Translations under genes and position numbers: made by a program
Part shown: positions 24,490-34,500 of the stretch, in pieces
How the letters are laid out: the number at the start of each line of letters is the position of its first letter
Numbering within the stretch: the stretch's first letter is position 1
From: a bacterium 1XD21-13
Lineage (GTDB): Bacteria > Bacillota > Clostridia > Lachnospirales > Lachnospiraceae
Direction: 5' to 3'
Length of the DNA: 64,000 nt
Assembly: GCA_009917555.1 (NCBI GenBank)
Contig: QZDX01000014.1
Location: 1-64,000 of the forward strand
The notes under the pieces: generated by a model
Seen by the model: the letters and a program-made list of their open reading frames with translations, nothing else
Databases searched by the model: none
Told to the model about the DNA's origin: nothing

Positions 24490-27400
24490 TTGCAAAGAAA
24501 ATGGAAAAGCCTTTTAAAAAGGGTCAGCGTGATACTTCTTCTGGTTGCCATACTTGCCCAGACAGCAGGCACCTACGCTTACGCGGGAGCAGGGGTGAGC
24601 GCAAAGGAGTATCAGGGAACGGAATATCAGACAAAGGATAGAGAGGATGAGAAAAATACAGAGGAAACGGAGAAATCCCAAGATACAAAGAATACTCAAG
24701 GAATAGAGAATATGCAAGAAACAAAGAATGCTCAAGGAGCAGAGAATACGCAAGATACAGAGAACACCCAGGATACAAAGGATGTCCAGGATACGGAAAA
24801 TACCCAGGATACCGACAACACAGAAGATATGCCTTCTGAAAAGAGAGATAAGGACGAAGAGGAGAAAATAGAGGGTACAAAAGAGGAGATAAATGAGGAG
24901 GGAAAGGAGGAGCTTCCGGACTTGGAAAATGCCAAAGAGCAGGAGCAATTTCATTTCCAGGATGGGGACGTAGAGAGTGTCCGGGAGTGGATGAAACTCT
25001 ATCTGCCGGGCGGATATCAGGATATTCTGACGCTGGAGGAGGCCTGGTGGGAGGCTCTTTATGACTATGAGCGGGATTTGGCGGAATTCATCCGAAGCTC
25101 TCTGATAGAGCTGGACCCGGATGTATACAGCGGACAGGATTTGGACGAGATTCTTATCATATTGGAACAGGGCGTTTCACCTGCCGCATTTTTTGAGGGA
25201 ACCATCTTTGAGCCCTTGGAGCTTTCAGATCTGCGTCAGCTAAAAGAGGATGGCTGGAACTTGGAGCAGGTTTACGAATTTTTGATGGCTTATCTGGCGG
25301 AGAACACGGAGTATACCTTATACACGGATTGGCTTGCGGCTGAGGAAGCGGGGACAGCAGAAGAGTTTCAGAGCCTTCTTTATGCCATGGAGAAGATCAT
25401 GGCAGGGATGGGAATGGTGCAATCCTACTCTGCGGCAGCCGGCAGTCTACAGGCAGGGGATAAGGTAGCCAATCTGTCTGTGTCCGCAAGCGGATATTCC
25501 GGCACCGGACATGGAACTATCTATAAGCTTACCTTGGGAGGACAGCCAGCTCTGTGTCTGAGCATGGGAAAATCAGCCCGAAACGGGTACAAATATTTTG
25601 CAGGAGAAGGAGAATACGAGAGGCGGCAGGATGGAATCGGTTATCTCCTAAGCTATGCCTCCCTGTCCGGAAAGTTCTATGCCACCGTACAAATTGCCGT
25701 CTGGTTCTATCTTCAGTCAGATTCTCTTTCGCAGAATCAGGTTCTGAGCAGGGCAGCCTCTATGCTCAATACCTCCTCGGATGAGGCGGCCAATATGGCC
25801 GAGCTGGTCTGGTCCTATTATCAGGGCGCACTCCATCACTCCAATCCCTACTATGTGTATCGCTCGGCAAACGGCAACGCGCAGAGAGCGGGAATATCCA
25901 GAGAGCCCTCTACAAGCATTTATCAGCCTGGGGGCGGGGGAGAGGAGCCGGAGCTTCCGGAGGCAGAGCCGGAGTATTCCTCCATAGAGGACTCTATTAC
26001 GGTCTCCTATGAGATCCGTGTGAAAAAGGCCGATTGGCAGACTGGTGTGGGTTTAAAGGGCTGTGTGGTTGACATTTTTGAAAATGGAACAAAAATAGCC
26101 ACCGTTACCACCGATGCCAATGGGGAAGCCTCCTACCGTACAAGCAAATCCGCTTCCTTCCATGCAGAATACTGCAGCAATTATGAGGATTTGTCACCGG
26201 AGCAAAAGGCAGCCGTAAGCGGACACACCTCACGAAGAGAGGCTCAGGCAGATCTGGAGGTCCGGAAGCAGAATTTTGCTGCCACAAGCTATACCTACGG
26301 TACACGGGAGGTGACGGCTCCCACAGGCTATGTGTGGCAGGCAAATGAAAAAACAGGTTCTGTGCAAGGGAATGGAACCATTACCTTTGATTTGACCAAT
26401 GAGCGGACCTTGGGCAGTGTGGAGCTCATCAAATGTGATACGGAGAGCGAGAGCGGTGCCCATCAGGGTGAGGCAGATTTGAACGGTGCTGTCTATGGGA
26501 TCTATGCGGCAGAAAATATCATGCATGGAGATCAGAAAACAGGTTGTCTTCTGCACAAAGACCAGCTGGCTGCCACCGCCACAGTGGGCAGCTCACCCAG
26601 GAAAAATGGAGACGGCTATATCCTGAATACGGATGGCAGCCGTCACATAGCAAATCCCGGAGGCACCATAGCTTATGAGGAAACACCCGGAAAGACAGCC
26701 TTTGGAGATCTGGAGCTGGGGAGCTATTATATCAAGGAAATCACGCCTGCTCCCGGCTATATGCTGGACGAAACTATTTACCCGGTAACCTTTACCTATA
26801 AAAATCAGATGGTAAAGATAGAGACACGAAATGAGAGGGCCAGTGATGCGGATAATGAGCTGACGGCGGACGACCAAGATCGTACACACAAGGTCTATTC
26901 TGGGGACTATGTGATAAAGCAGGGTATTCGGCTTGTGAAGACCTCCGATAACGCTTATGACACAGAGCTCTCCTCCCTGGAAGGGGCTGGATTTTCTATC
27001 TATCTCATTAAAGAGCTTTCCGGAGTGAAGGATGGAACTCTTACACCTCTTAACGGTGTCTGGGGCAGCGATGACATCAACGCCTTCTATGATTATGATT
27101 TCACCAATGAACCCAAAGCAATTCTCTATAAACGTACCGGCCATGAGGAATGGACCGAGGGTGATAAAAAATGGCTGGTAGAAACCGGCATTGCCAATCA
27201 GTATCAGGTGGGGGAAATGTTTACGGATCGGGAGGGCCGCATTGAGACCCCGGAGCTTCCCTTTGGCACCTATGTGATTGTGGAGACCACTACCCCGGCG
27301 CACCATGTGATGGCAAGGCCCTTCATCGTTCACATTACCCAGGATGGAGGTGTTCTCTATACGGATGCGGGGAGACGAACCATAGAAAAAACCTACACAC

Positions 27401-29889
27401 CGGAGGAAGGCATCCGCTACGGCGACCATCAAGCTTCCAAGGATCGGGAGGGCCGTCTGCCCCAGAAGCAGCGGATCATCAATAACACCATCACCACGGC
27501 TTATCTTCGCATTGTAAAGGCGGATGAGGAATTTTTGGCGGCTCCGGGGACCTATGTGAAGGCAGAGGAGCTGGTACGGGGAACCGTGCTCAAGGAGGGA
27601 GCCCGCTATCGCCTGCGCTGCCTGTCACTTGAGGCGGGAGCGGAGAGCTTGAAGGCCCTGAATTGGAGACTGGATGAGGAGGGGTATCTCAGCTATTATT
27701 ATCCGGGCGGCAAGCTTTTGACCGGAACCCTGGAGCACCCATATGAGACCTCCTTTTTGAAAAAGGACGGGAAAATTGTGGACTGCTACATTACTCTGCC
27801 CAGAGAGCTGCCAGTGGGGACCTATGAGCTGACAGAGCTGACGGCACCGGAGGGCTATGTACAAAACGGTGTGGAACAGGCAGTCAAGGACACAAGCACG
27901 GAGGGGAAAAACAGCTATGAGCTGGTAGATTCTCCCCAGGGAAAAACCATATTTACCATTGAAAATGGCGCCGTCTATCCGGACGGCCAGATGGGAATCA
28001 GCAAATATGCCCTATGTGATGCCTACGGGAATCTCACGGTCACTGCATTGCAGAAGAATCAGGAACAAAAAGGTATTATTGAAATCTACAAGCATGGAGA
28101 GCAGGTATCCGGGGTAGATGCCAGCCAGGAGACACTTCTGGATAAGCTGTCTGGCGATTCCTTCCGTTATCTGAAGCTTCAGGAGGTGGCGCAGCACCGT
28201 GATGCGGTATTTACCTATGAGGATGCACCTGTGGAGGGAGCAAGCTTTCGGATTGTAGCTGCGGAGGATATCTACAGTCAGGAGCTGGATAGGAAACTCT
28301 TGGAGGAATATGGAATTGATACCGCACCCTATCGCATTTGGAAGGAAGGGGATGTGGTGGCGGAGATTACCACGGATCGGAGCGGATTTGCCTATGCGGC
28401 AGGACTCTATATTGGTAAATATAAGATTCAAGAGACCGTTGCGGGAAGCGGCTTTGTGCTCAACACGAGGGAGGAGACATTTTCCATTACTCCCCAAAAA
28501 CAGACCGTGAGCTTTGACATTCAAAATGCAGATTACAAAAATGAGCGTCAGAGATTGAAGCTGGAGGTGGTAAAAAAGGATAAGGAGTCGGGAGAAAATC
28601 TGTCTGGTGCTGTCTACGGCCTGTATGCGGGGGAGGATATCTGCACCGGAATCGTGTATGATGCAGATAAAGAGGTCTGGGTCCTTCGGGAGGAGCCGGA
28701 GGTGCTGTTTGCGGCGGGAACGTTGATTGCCACCTGCATTACGGATTCGGAGGGAAAGGCGGTCTTTGACGAGGATCTCCCTCTGGGGCAGTATGAGATT
28801 CGGGAGCTGGAGGCGCCTGTCGGTTATCTTTTGTCTGAGGAGAGCCAGCCTGTGGATGGAAGCTATGAGAATGACAAGGGTGGACAGGAGGTAAGTGTTC
28901 AGGAGCATTTGATCGTACTGGAAAATAAGATTACCAGGGTCCGTTTTCAAAAGCTGGATTTGACCAATGGACAGGAGCTGGCGGGAGCTCTGTTGGAGGT
29001 GTGGGAGCTTCCGATTGCAGAAGGACCTGGGGTCAGAAGCCTGGGAGAGCAGGAGGAGGTAAAGAAGGATTCCTGGATCTCCACGGGACCCAGCAGAATG
29101 GTACATATGACGGAGGGCCTTCAGCTTGGCCGCACCTATGCCTTCCGGGAGGCAGAGCCGGCTCCCGGGTACGTGACGGCGGAGGATATTTACTTTCGAT
29201 TGGAGCAGCTTACGGACCAGGAGGGAAGACTGACGGATGAAATAGGCGTCTATGTGGTAGAACAGCCGGGAGAGGAGCCGGAGAAGTACCAAAGGCAGGC
29301 AGAGACGCTGTCTGGCGATTTGGAGCCTGACGGCGAGGATATGGATGAAACAAAACCCAGGGAAGAGCCTGTGAGCCAGGAGGTTCTCATTATGGAGGAT
29401 GATGTGACCAAGGTGCGGATCAGCAAGAAAGATATCGCAACCAATGAGGAGCTTCCCGGTGCCCTGCTGGAGCTTTACAACGAGGACGGTGAGCTTTTGG
29501 AGACCTGGGTCAGTACAGATACCCCTCACTATATAGAGAGGCTTTCCATCGGGACCTACCGGCTGGTGGAGAGGCAGGCGCCGGAGGGTTATGGCTATGC
29601 GGAGGATGTGATTTTCCGTGTGCTTGATACGGATGAGATTCAGACCGTGGAGATGAAGGACGGCGTGGGGACACCAGAGAAGCCGGAGGAGCCAAAGGAA
29701 CCGGAGAAGCCGGGGGAGCATCCGGCATCGGAGGGCGAGTCCCAGCCTCAGGAAATCCAGGCGCCAGAGCTTGGTGACAGAAGTCCGGTCAAAGATTATA
29801 TTCTCATTCTGATATTGATCCTGGCAGCAGCCGCTGCTATGATTTTCCAGTATAAAAGAGATGTGGAGAGTGAGGAAAAAAGCAAATGA
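24490..29889 (+). CDS. Giant Cna_B/SpaA-repeat adhesin with TQXA/thioester-like domain
   Basis: The 1799-residue protein starts at TTG, 8 bases after GGAGG, with a signal peptide (VSVILLLVAILAQTAGTYAYA). Residues about 55-115 hold degenerate hexapeptide repeats of the form ENTQDT. Near 330-450 is a domain with Cys356 (GQPALCLSMG) and Gln401 (TVQIAVWFYLQ), the pair expected in TQXA/thioester domains that bond covalently to host surfaces; their spacing of 45 is shorter than in well-studied thioester adhesins. From about 500 on I count roughly eight Cna_B/SpaA domains, each ending in a pattern like KEITPAPGY or ERQAPEGY, where the Glu promotes Lys-Asn isopeptide bonds. A Pro/Glu-rich stalk, one membrane span (YILILILILAAAAAMIF) and a charged tail end the protein. 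No LPXTG is visible. Confidence 0.88.
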   Translation: MQRKWKSLLKRVSVILLLVAILAQTAGTYAYAGAGVSAKEYQGTEYQTKDREDEKNTEETEKSQDTKNTQGIENMQETKNAQGAENTQDTENTQDTKDVQDTENTQDTDNTEDMPSEKRDKDEEEKIEGTKEEINEEGKEELPDLENAKEQEQFHFQDGDVESVREWMKLYLPGGYQDILTLEEAWWEALYDYERDLAEFIRSSLIELDPDVYSGQDLDEILIILEQGVSPAAFFEGTIFEPLELSDLRQLKEDGWNLEQVYEFLMAYLAENTEYTLYTDWLAAEEAGTAEEFQSLLYAMEKIMAGMGMVQSYSAAAGSLQAGDKVANLSVSASGYSGTGHGTIYKLTLGGQPALCLSMGKSARNGYKYFAGEGEYERRQDGIGYLLSYASLSGKFYATVQIAVWFYLQSDSLSQNQVLSRAASMLNTSSDEAANMAELVWSYYQGALHHSNPYYVYRSANGNAQRAGISREPSTSIYQPGGGGEEPELPEAEPEYSSIEDSITVSYEIRVKKADWQTGVGLKGCVVDIFENGTKIATVTTDANGEASYRTSKSASFHAEYCSNYEDLSPEQKAAVSGHTSRREAQADLEVRKQNFAATSYTYGTREVTAPTGYVWQANEKTGSVQGNGTITFDLTNERTLGSVELIKCDTESESGAHQGEADLNGAVYGIYAAENIMHGDQKTGCLLHKDQLAATATVGSSPRKNGDGYILNTDGSRHIANPGGTIAYEETPGKTAFGDLELGSYYIKEITPAPGYMLDETIYPVTFTYKNQMVKIETRNERASDADNELTADDQDRTHKVYSGDYVIKQGIRLVKTSDNAYDTELSSLEGAGFSIYLIKELSGVKDGTLTPLNGVWGSDDINAFYDYDFTNEPKAILYKRTGHEEWTEGDKKWLVETGIANQYQVGEMFTDREGRIETPELPFGTYVIVETTTPAHHVMARPFIVHITQDGGVLYTDAGRRTIEKTYTPEEGIRYGDHQASKDREGRLPQKQRIINNTITTAYLRIVKADEEFLAAPGTYVKAEELVRGTVLKEGARYRLRCLSLEAGAESLKALNWRLDEEGYLSYYYPGGKLLTGTLEHPYETSFLKKDGKIVDCYITLPRELPVGTYELTELTAPEGYVQNGVEQAVKDTSTEGKNSYELVDSPQGKTIFTIENGAVYPDGQMGISKYALCDAYGNLTVTALQKNQEQKGIIEIYKHGEQVSGVDASQETLLDKLSGDSFRYLKLQEVAQHRDAVFTYEDAPVEGASFRIVAAEDIYSQELDRKLLEEYGIDTAPYRIWKEGDVVAEITTDRSGFAYAAGLYIGKYKIQETVAGSGFVLNTREETFSITPQKQTVSFDIQNADYKNERQRLKLEVVKKDKESGENLSGAVYGLYAGEDICTGIVYDADKEVWVLREEPEVLFAAGTLIATCITDSEGKAVFDEDLPLGQYEIRELEAPVGYLLSEESQPVDGSYENDKGGQEVSVQEHLIVLENKITRVRFQKLDLTNGQELAGALLEVWELPIAEGPGVRSLGEQEEVKKDSWISTGPSRMVHMTEGLQLGRTYAFREAEPAPGYVTAEDIYFRLEQLTDQEGRLTDEIGVYVVEQPGEEPEKYQRQAETLSGDLEPDGEDMDETKPREEPVSQEVLIMEDDVTKVRISKKDIATNEELPGALLELYNEDGELLETWVSTDTPHYIERLSIGTYRLVERQAPEGYGYAEDVIFRVLDTDEIQTVEMKDGVGTPEKPEEPKEPEKPGEHPASEGESQPQEIQAPELGDRSPVKDYILILILILAAAAAMIFQYKRDVESEEKSK

Positions 29890-29999
29890 AATGTGAAGTT
29901 TTGGGCTGTACGAAATAACTATATATATGATATCATAAAAAGGATTAAAAAGTTGATATTTAATTCACACGAAAAAAGGCGGCAGCCGGGAGGGGCGGC

Positions 30000-30302
30000 A
30001 TGGGAAGACAACTGGACGAGGCGATTTTAAGCCTGAGCGGAGATGAGTTATGGGAATTGTTAGAGCGGCATCAGGGAGAGACCTTTTACACGGCCAAGAG
30101 TCTTCCCTTTACCTATGAGATACGAGGCGGTGAGATGTTTGTGGATCGCAGATCCAAGTCCATCACTAAGGCAACCTTTGAACGGGCCTTAGAGCGTGTG
30201 AAGGAGGAGCCGGAGAAGGTGACAGGGCCCAAGTCCCTGAATGTTTTTGGGGCGCCTTATATCTATGCGCTGCTTTTGGGGTTGAGGTTGGAGAAGGGAT
30301 GA
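30000..30302 (+). CDS. Hypothetical protein, 100 aa
   Basis: This small soluble protein is preceded by GGGAGGGG. It contains LWELLERHQGETFYTAKSLP and MFVDRRSKSITKATFERALE, the latter suggesting a conserved small domain, possibly nucleic-acid binding, and ends with a hydrophobic helix. I do not recognise a named family. A perfect 12-bp palindrome, TATGATATCATA, lies upstream at 29926-29937. Confidence 0.65.
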   Translation: MGRQLDEAILSLSGDELWELLERHQGETFYTAKSLPFTYEIRGGEMFVDRRSKSITKATFERALERVKEEPEKVTGPKSLNVFGAPYIYALLLGLRLEKG

Positions 30303-30323
30303 ATGCAGCGGGCTGTGGTAAAG

Positions 30324-30454
30324 TGAAATACCCCGCAGCAAGCTACGGGGCATCATAGCTTGAATACGCAGCAAGCTGCGGAGTATTTCACCCTCGCAGC
30401 AGTCGCCAAGGTCATGCGGGCATGACTTTGGCTCGTTGCTCGCGGAAATAAAAG
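30324..30454. repeat. Intergenic repeat cluster with nested inverted repeats
   Basis: TGAAATAC (30324-30331) pairs with GTATTTCA (30383-30390), enclosing two copies of GCAGCAAGCT (30335 and 30368) that are themselves near-palindromic. The segment ends with GCGGAAATAAAAG (30442-30454), shared with 24167-24179. No open reading frame. Confidence 0.65.
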
Positions 30455-30492
30455 CCAAATCTATAAAATATAATATTTAAAGGGGGATTGCT

Positions 30493-30885
30493 ATGTGCAA
30501 GCTTGTAAGCTTCAAAACAAATGTCGGTACAGAAGTTAAAGTGGCGGATATCAAGCTGCCTTTCATAAAAAATATAGCAGAGCAGGCTGAAAAATGTACA
30601 AGTATACAAGCAGTAATTCTTTTCGGCTCATCCCTGGAGGATAGATGTACAGAAAAATCCGACATAGACATAGCAATATTAAGCCAATATACGGTCAATA
30701 GACTGTGTAATATCAAGTCTTTTCGCAAATTCATGGATTCTATTTACGAATTTGATTTGGAACAGGCATATGATTGGTTATATTTTCGTTCAATAAGTGA
30801 GATTAAGAAAAATAATGAAGTCCTTGTCTGCAGGGAATTAGATTCAAAGGGTAAGGTGATATACCAAAAAAAGAAGGAGGTGTAA
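30493..30885 (+). CDS. MNT-type nucleotidyltransferase
   Basis: The 130-residue protein has the minimal nucleotidyltransferase motif G45-S46-X10-D57-X-D59 (ILFGSSLEDR then SDIDIAIL). Such MNT proteins pair with HEPN proteins; in studied pairs MNT transfers AMP to the HEPN toxin and blocks it. AAAGGGGG lies upstream of the ATG. Its stop abuts the start of the HEPN gene. The pair is much more AT-rich than its neighbours, which suggests acquisition. Confidence 0.88.
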   Translation: MCKLVSFKTNVGTEVKVADIKLPFIKNIAEQAEKCTSIQAVILFGSSLEDRCTEKSDIDIAILSQYTVNRLCNIKSFRKFMDSIYEFDLEQAYDWLYFRSISEIKKNNEVLVCRELDSKGKVIYQKKKEV

Positions 30886-31269
30886 ATGGCACAGCCAACA
30901 CTGCTGTCAATGGCAAAAGCAGATTTAGTAACAGCGAAGAGGAATGTAGATAGTGATAATAAATTTATAAAGCATCAAAGTGCATATATGACACAACAAT
31001 CTGTAGAAAAAACGCTTAAATATTTGATATCATTGCATAAAGATGGGTTATACCCTTGGGGACATGATATTACGGTATTAATAAAGGAAGCAAGAGCTTA
31101 TGGAATTTATATACCCGATATAATAGTATCTAAGGCTCCTATCATTACTTCATGGGAAGCGGTTACAAGATATTATCCGACAAAGATTATTAGAAGGGAT
31201 TCCATACAAAAAATAATTGATGCAGTTGCAAATTGGCATACATATTTAAGTCGGAAGGGAATTAAATAA
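30886..31269 (+). CDS. HEPN domain protein, partner of MNT
   Basis: The 127-residue all-helical protein matches small HEPN proteins: LLSMAKADLVTAKRNVDSD, AYMTQQSVEKTLKYLI, and YPWGHDITVLIKEA. The RNase motif R-X4-6-H of active HEPN toxins is not evident; Arg19 is 11 residues before His30, and the C-terminal half lacks a fitting His. It could be an inactive or alternative form. AAGGAGG overlaps the end of the MNT gene, and the start directly follows the MNT stop, so both are made together. Confidence 0.83.
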   Translation: MAQPTLLSMAKADLVTAKRNVDSDNKFIKHQSAYMTQQSVEKTLKYLISLHKDGLYPWGHDITVLIKEARAYGIYIPDIIVSKAPIITSWEAVTRYYPTKIIRRDSIQKIIDAVANWHTYLSRKGIK

Positions 31270-31323
31270 TTCTTAGTTTGTCAAAGGGAATAGAAAGATC
31301 ATTGGAACAGGGAAACTTCAAAG

Positions 31324-31360
31324 AAGCGGCAGCAGGTCACAGGACAGGCTGCCGCTTTTT
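31324..31360 (+). terminator. Terminator of MNT/HEPN operon
   Basis: AAGCGGCAGC (31324-31333) pairs perfectly with GCTGCCGCTT (31348-31357), followed by TTT. Confidence 0.85.
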
Positions 31361-31561
31361 CCCAGGAAAGGAAATTTGACGGGGGGTATAATTTATTTTA
31401 TTTGAGTGTCGATATATAGAATATAAGTGTCTGCGCATTTATAAAATATATCAAATTAGACACTTCACTTTTCATATTATTTTTGATAAAATAGTAATGA
31501 TAAAGACAATTAAGTCAAAAACACAATGTTAGATAGATGGAAAAAAGGAGAGGAAGTATCT

Positions 31562-34500
31562 ATGAAGAAATGGAGAATCTGGTTAAGACGGACGGCCTGG
31601 GTAGCGATGGGCCTTGTTTTGATGAGTGGATCGGCGGGGATATCCGTAATGGCATCGGATATATCTGAGACAGGAACCCCTCAAGACAGGATTGTAAGTG
31701 AAGAAAACGGTGAGAATACGGAATCCGATATGACGCTCATCGTAAAGAGCTTTGACTCGCTGGATCCTGAGATACAGACACAGCATCTGAAAGCAGGGGA
31801 GGAACCTGTACTTCCGGATACTCTGGGTGTTACGGTTGCCATTAAAAGTCAGGCTCAGGAAGAAAAGAAAGCGGAGGGTTTGGGTGCGTCTAATGTAGTT
31901 TATACGGTAGGTGAGATAAGCCGCCTGCCCGAGGACCAGATTACCCTGTCAGGCGTGCAGTGGGAGCTTGCATCCACTTCGGAATCGAATAATGGCACAA
32001 CACACAATTATACACCGGTGGCTCCGACGGCCTATGGAGAGTATGATGTGGAAGTGTTGGATGCTGTGGCAATGGCCCCTTCCATTCAGGCAATGTGGGC
32101 GGGGACTCCGACAGCACAGGGCAACAATACGGGAAGAGCTGTACAGACACCTTCTGATGCGGAAGAAGAATATTTCATTGACAGTAATGGCTTGGAGGTT
32201 GCCGGTTCAGAAAAAGCATTTGCAGCGTGGAGTACGAAGGCGGACCGTATTGAGATTCAGGAGCCTGGGAAATATACAATTTCGGGTACGCTGAAGTGGG
32301 ATGAACCAGATAAACATGTTTCATCTACGGACTCTTTTATAGAGATACAAAAACCAGGAGATTATACATTTGTATTAAGTGGCCTGACAATTGATATCAG
32401 TGCCGAGAATTATGAATCAATTTTTTCCATACCAAAGGGTGCTAATGTCAATATAATGACAAGAAATACAGTTAATCTGACGGCTTTGGAGTTTGATAAT
32501 TATCAACACTCGATTATAAATGATGGCACAATCAACATATCGCTACAGGCAAATATAAATTGTACAGGTAAAATTCAAAATTCTGGAAAAATAAATACGG
32601 ATGAAAACAGTAGATTTAAGGTTGCAGGATATTTTACTAATGATGGAAGTGTAACCGTATCTCAGTCCAGTGAGATGGAGACATACAGCTTTACCAATAA
32701 CGGTACTCTGGAGGTGAATGGGAAGAATCCTACCGGTGGAGACGTAAGTTCTTTACAGGTAAAAGGGCGACTTCAGAACAGTAAAGGAAGGACAGTGACA
32801 TTAAATGAAGGTTCCCTGACTATTTCAGAGGCTGTAGAGTTAAAAGAAGGCCAGACAGAATTGGATTGGCTAATTGTTAATGAAGGAACCTTTGTAATGA
32901 AAAGTGGCAGTACTGCCAGTACAAGGGATATCGAAAATGCCAGCGGGGCAGTGCTGACAGTCAATGGAGAGAAGACGGCTTTGACGGCTTCCGGAAAGGT
33001 ATCGACAGCGGGAGACATAACAGTTGATGAAGGGGGCAAGATGAGTGCAGCTACCCTTGAGAATGGGGGAAAGCTGACGGTTGGAAAGGGGCCGCTTAAT
33101 AGTGGTACTGTTACAATTACCAGTACGGTCGGTGGCAATATCAATACAGGAACCATTGTGGTTGAAGCCAACAGTGTTTTGAATAAAGCGGGTAATACTT
33201 CTACTGTGACACTTGAAAATAATGAGCCCGGCACCCTGACCATTAAAGGTGACCTGTGTTTGGGAAGTGGATCGACGGAACTTTCCCTTGCGGGGAATGG
33301 AACATTTATATTTGCCGGTTTGACGGATAATATCCTCCACCTTCCAGAAAACTATGGACTTGACTACACCGGGGAACCGCAGACAGAGGATGTGGCGGGA
33401 CTTTCGCCGCATATCGTGGATAGTACTGCTGTGATAGAAGATCCGGAGAATCCGGATAATCCCCCCAAGCCGGTGAATAAAAACGGTGGTGTTGTTACAA
33501 TTGAACAGGAATTAAAAAGTTTTCATGGTGTGGATTTCACGGTGAAGGTAAAGGCCCAGCTTGAGACCATTATGCTGACCAGGGCAAAAAGAGATGCGAA
33601 TACATCGGATGGCTGGAAGCCGGGGGTAGAGGGTGTTGATTCCACTGATCCGACTATAACTACAATCGATGTAACGAACGGAAAAAGGATCTTAGAACCG
33701 GGTCATTATGAACTTATATATGAAAATACAGAAGTTCCGGATCAAACGGCCAGTGTTGAATTTGACATGACAGAGTGGAGCATTGTGCTTGATACCAGCC
33801 GGGGGGCAGATGATGTTGTAAAGGAGATGGATCCGGACAACGCATCGGATTATGCCGTATATGAGAACAAAAATGACATCAACTGTACGGTCAGAGTGGC
33901 CATATTTAATGAAAAAGATGCAAGGGTTGGGAAAGTAACCTTATATTGGGATGCATACGATAGAGTGATTACTACGGATGAGAAGCCTTCAAGCAAGTCG
34001 GTAGATATTCCGATCGATGAATATGGCAGGGGGACGGCAAATATTACGATTCCTTTAGCGAAAGGGACCGAAGATTACATTCTGCCGCCACCACTGGACG
34101 ACGATCCATCCACATGGGAGACGGAAGATTTTGCGTATGGGAATCCTTATAGACTGACTGCGGTATATGAGAGCCAAGATGGCAACTGGTACCATACCGG
34201 TACGCCTGCAGGAAAGGATGATCCCCATTATGAGTTGTTGACAGACCATGCGGATGGTACGCTTGCTGGCTGGTATGCCGATAAGAAGCTGATAATCATC
34301 CGACAGAAGCCGAATCTCCAATTTACCAGCAACTATTATACCAATACAGATGGTCTTCTTACTTATAACGGTGAGCCTTTGCGGATGCCGGAGGTGGCGA
34401 AGGATGATATAAGGTGTGAGAGTGATAAGGATAGTCTGGAATATGAATGGTACAAAGGTCTGGAGACTCAGGTAATGACAGCATATGAGACTCAGACGGT

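Noticed and set aside
26593-27432. 279-codon minus-strand open frame
   Set aside because: Antisense shadow of the first adhesin gene without independent support.
28012-29721. 569-codon open frame on the minus strand inside the first adhesin
   Set aside because: It is antisense to a clearly coding Cna_B repeat gene, has no ribosome site and codes for a low-quality Leu/His/Arg-rich sequence.
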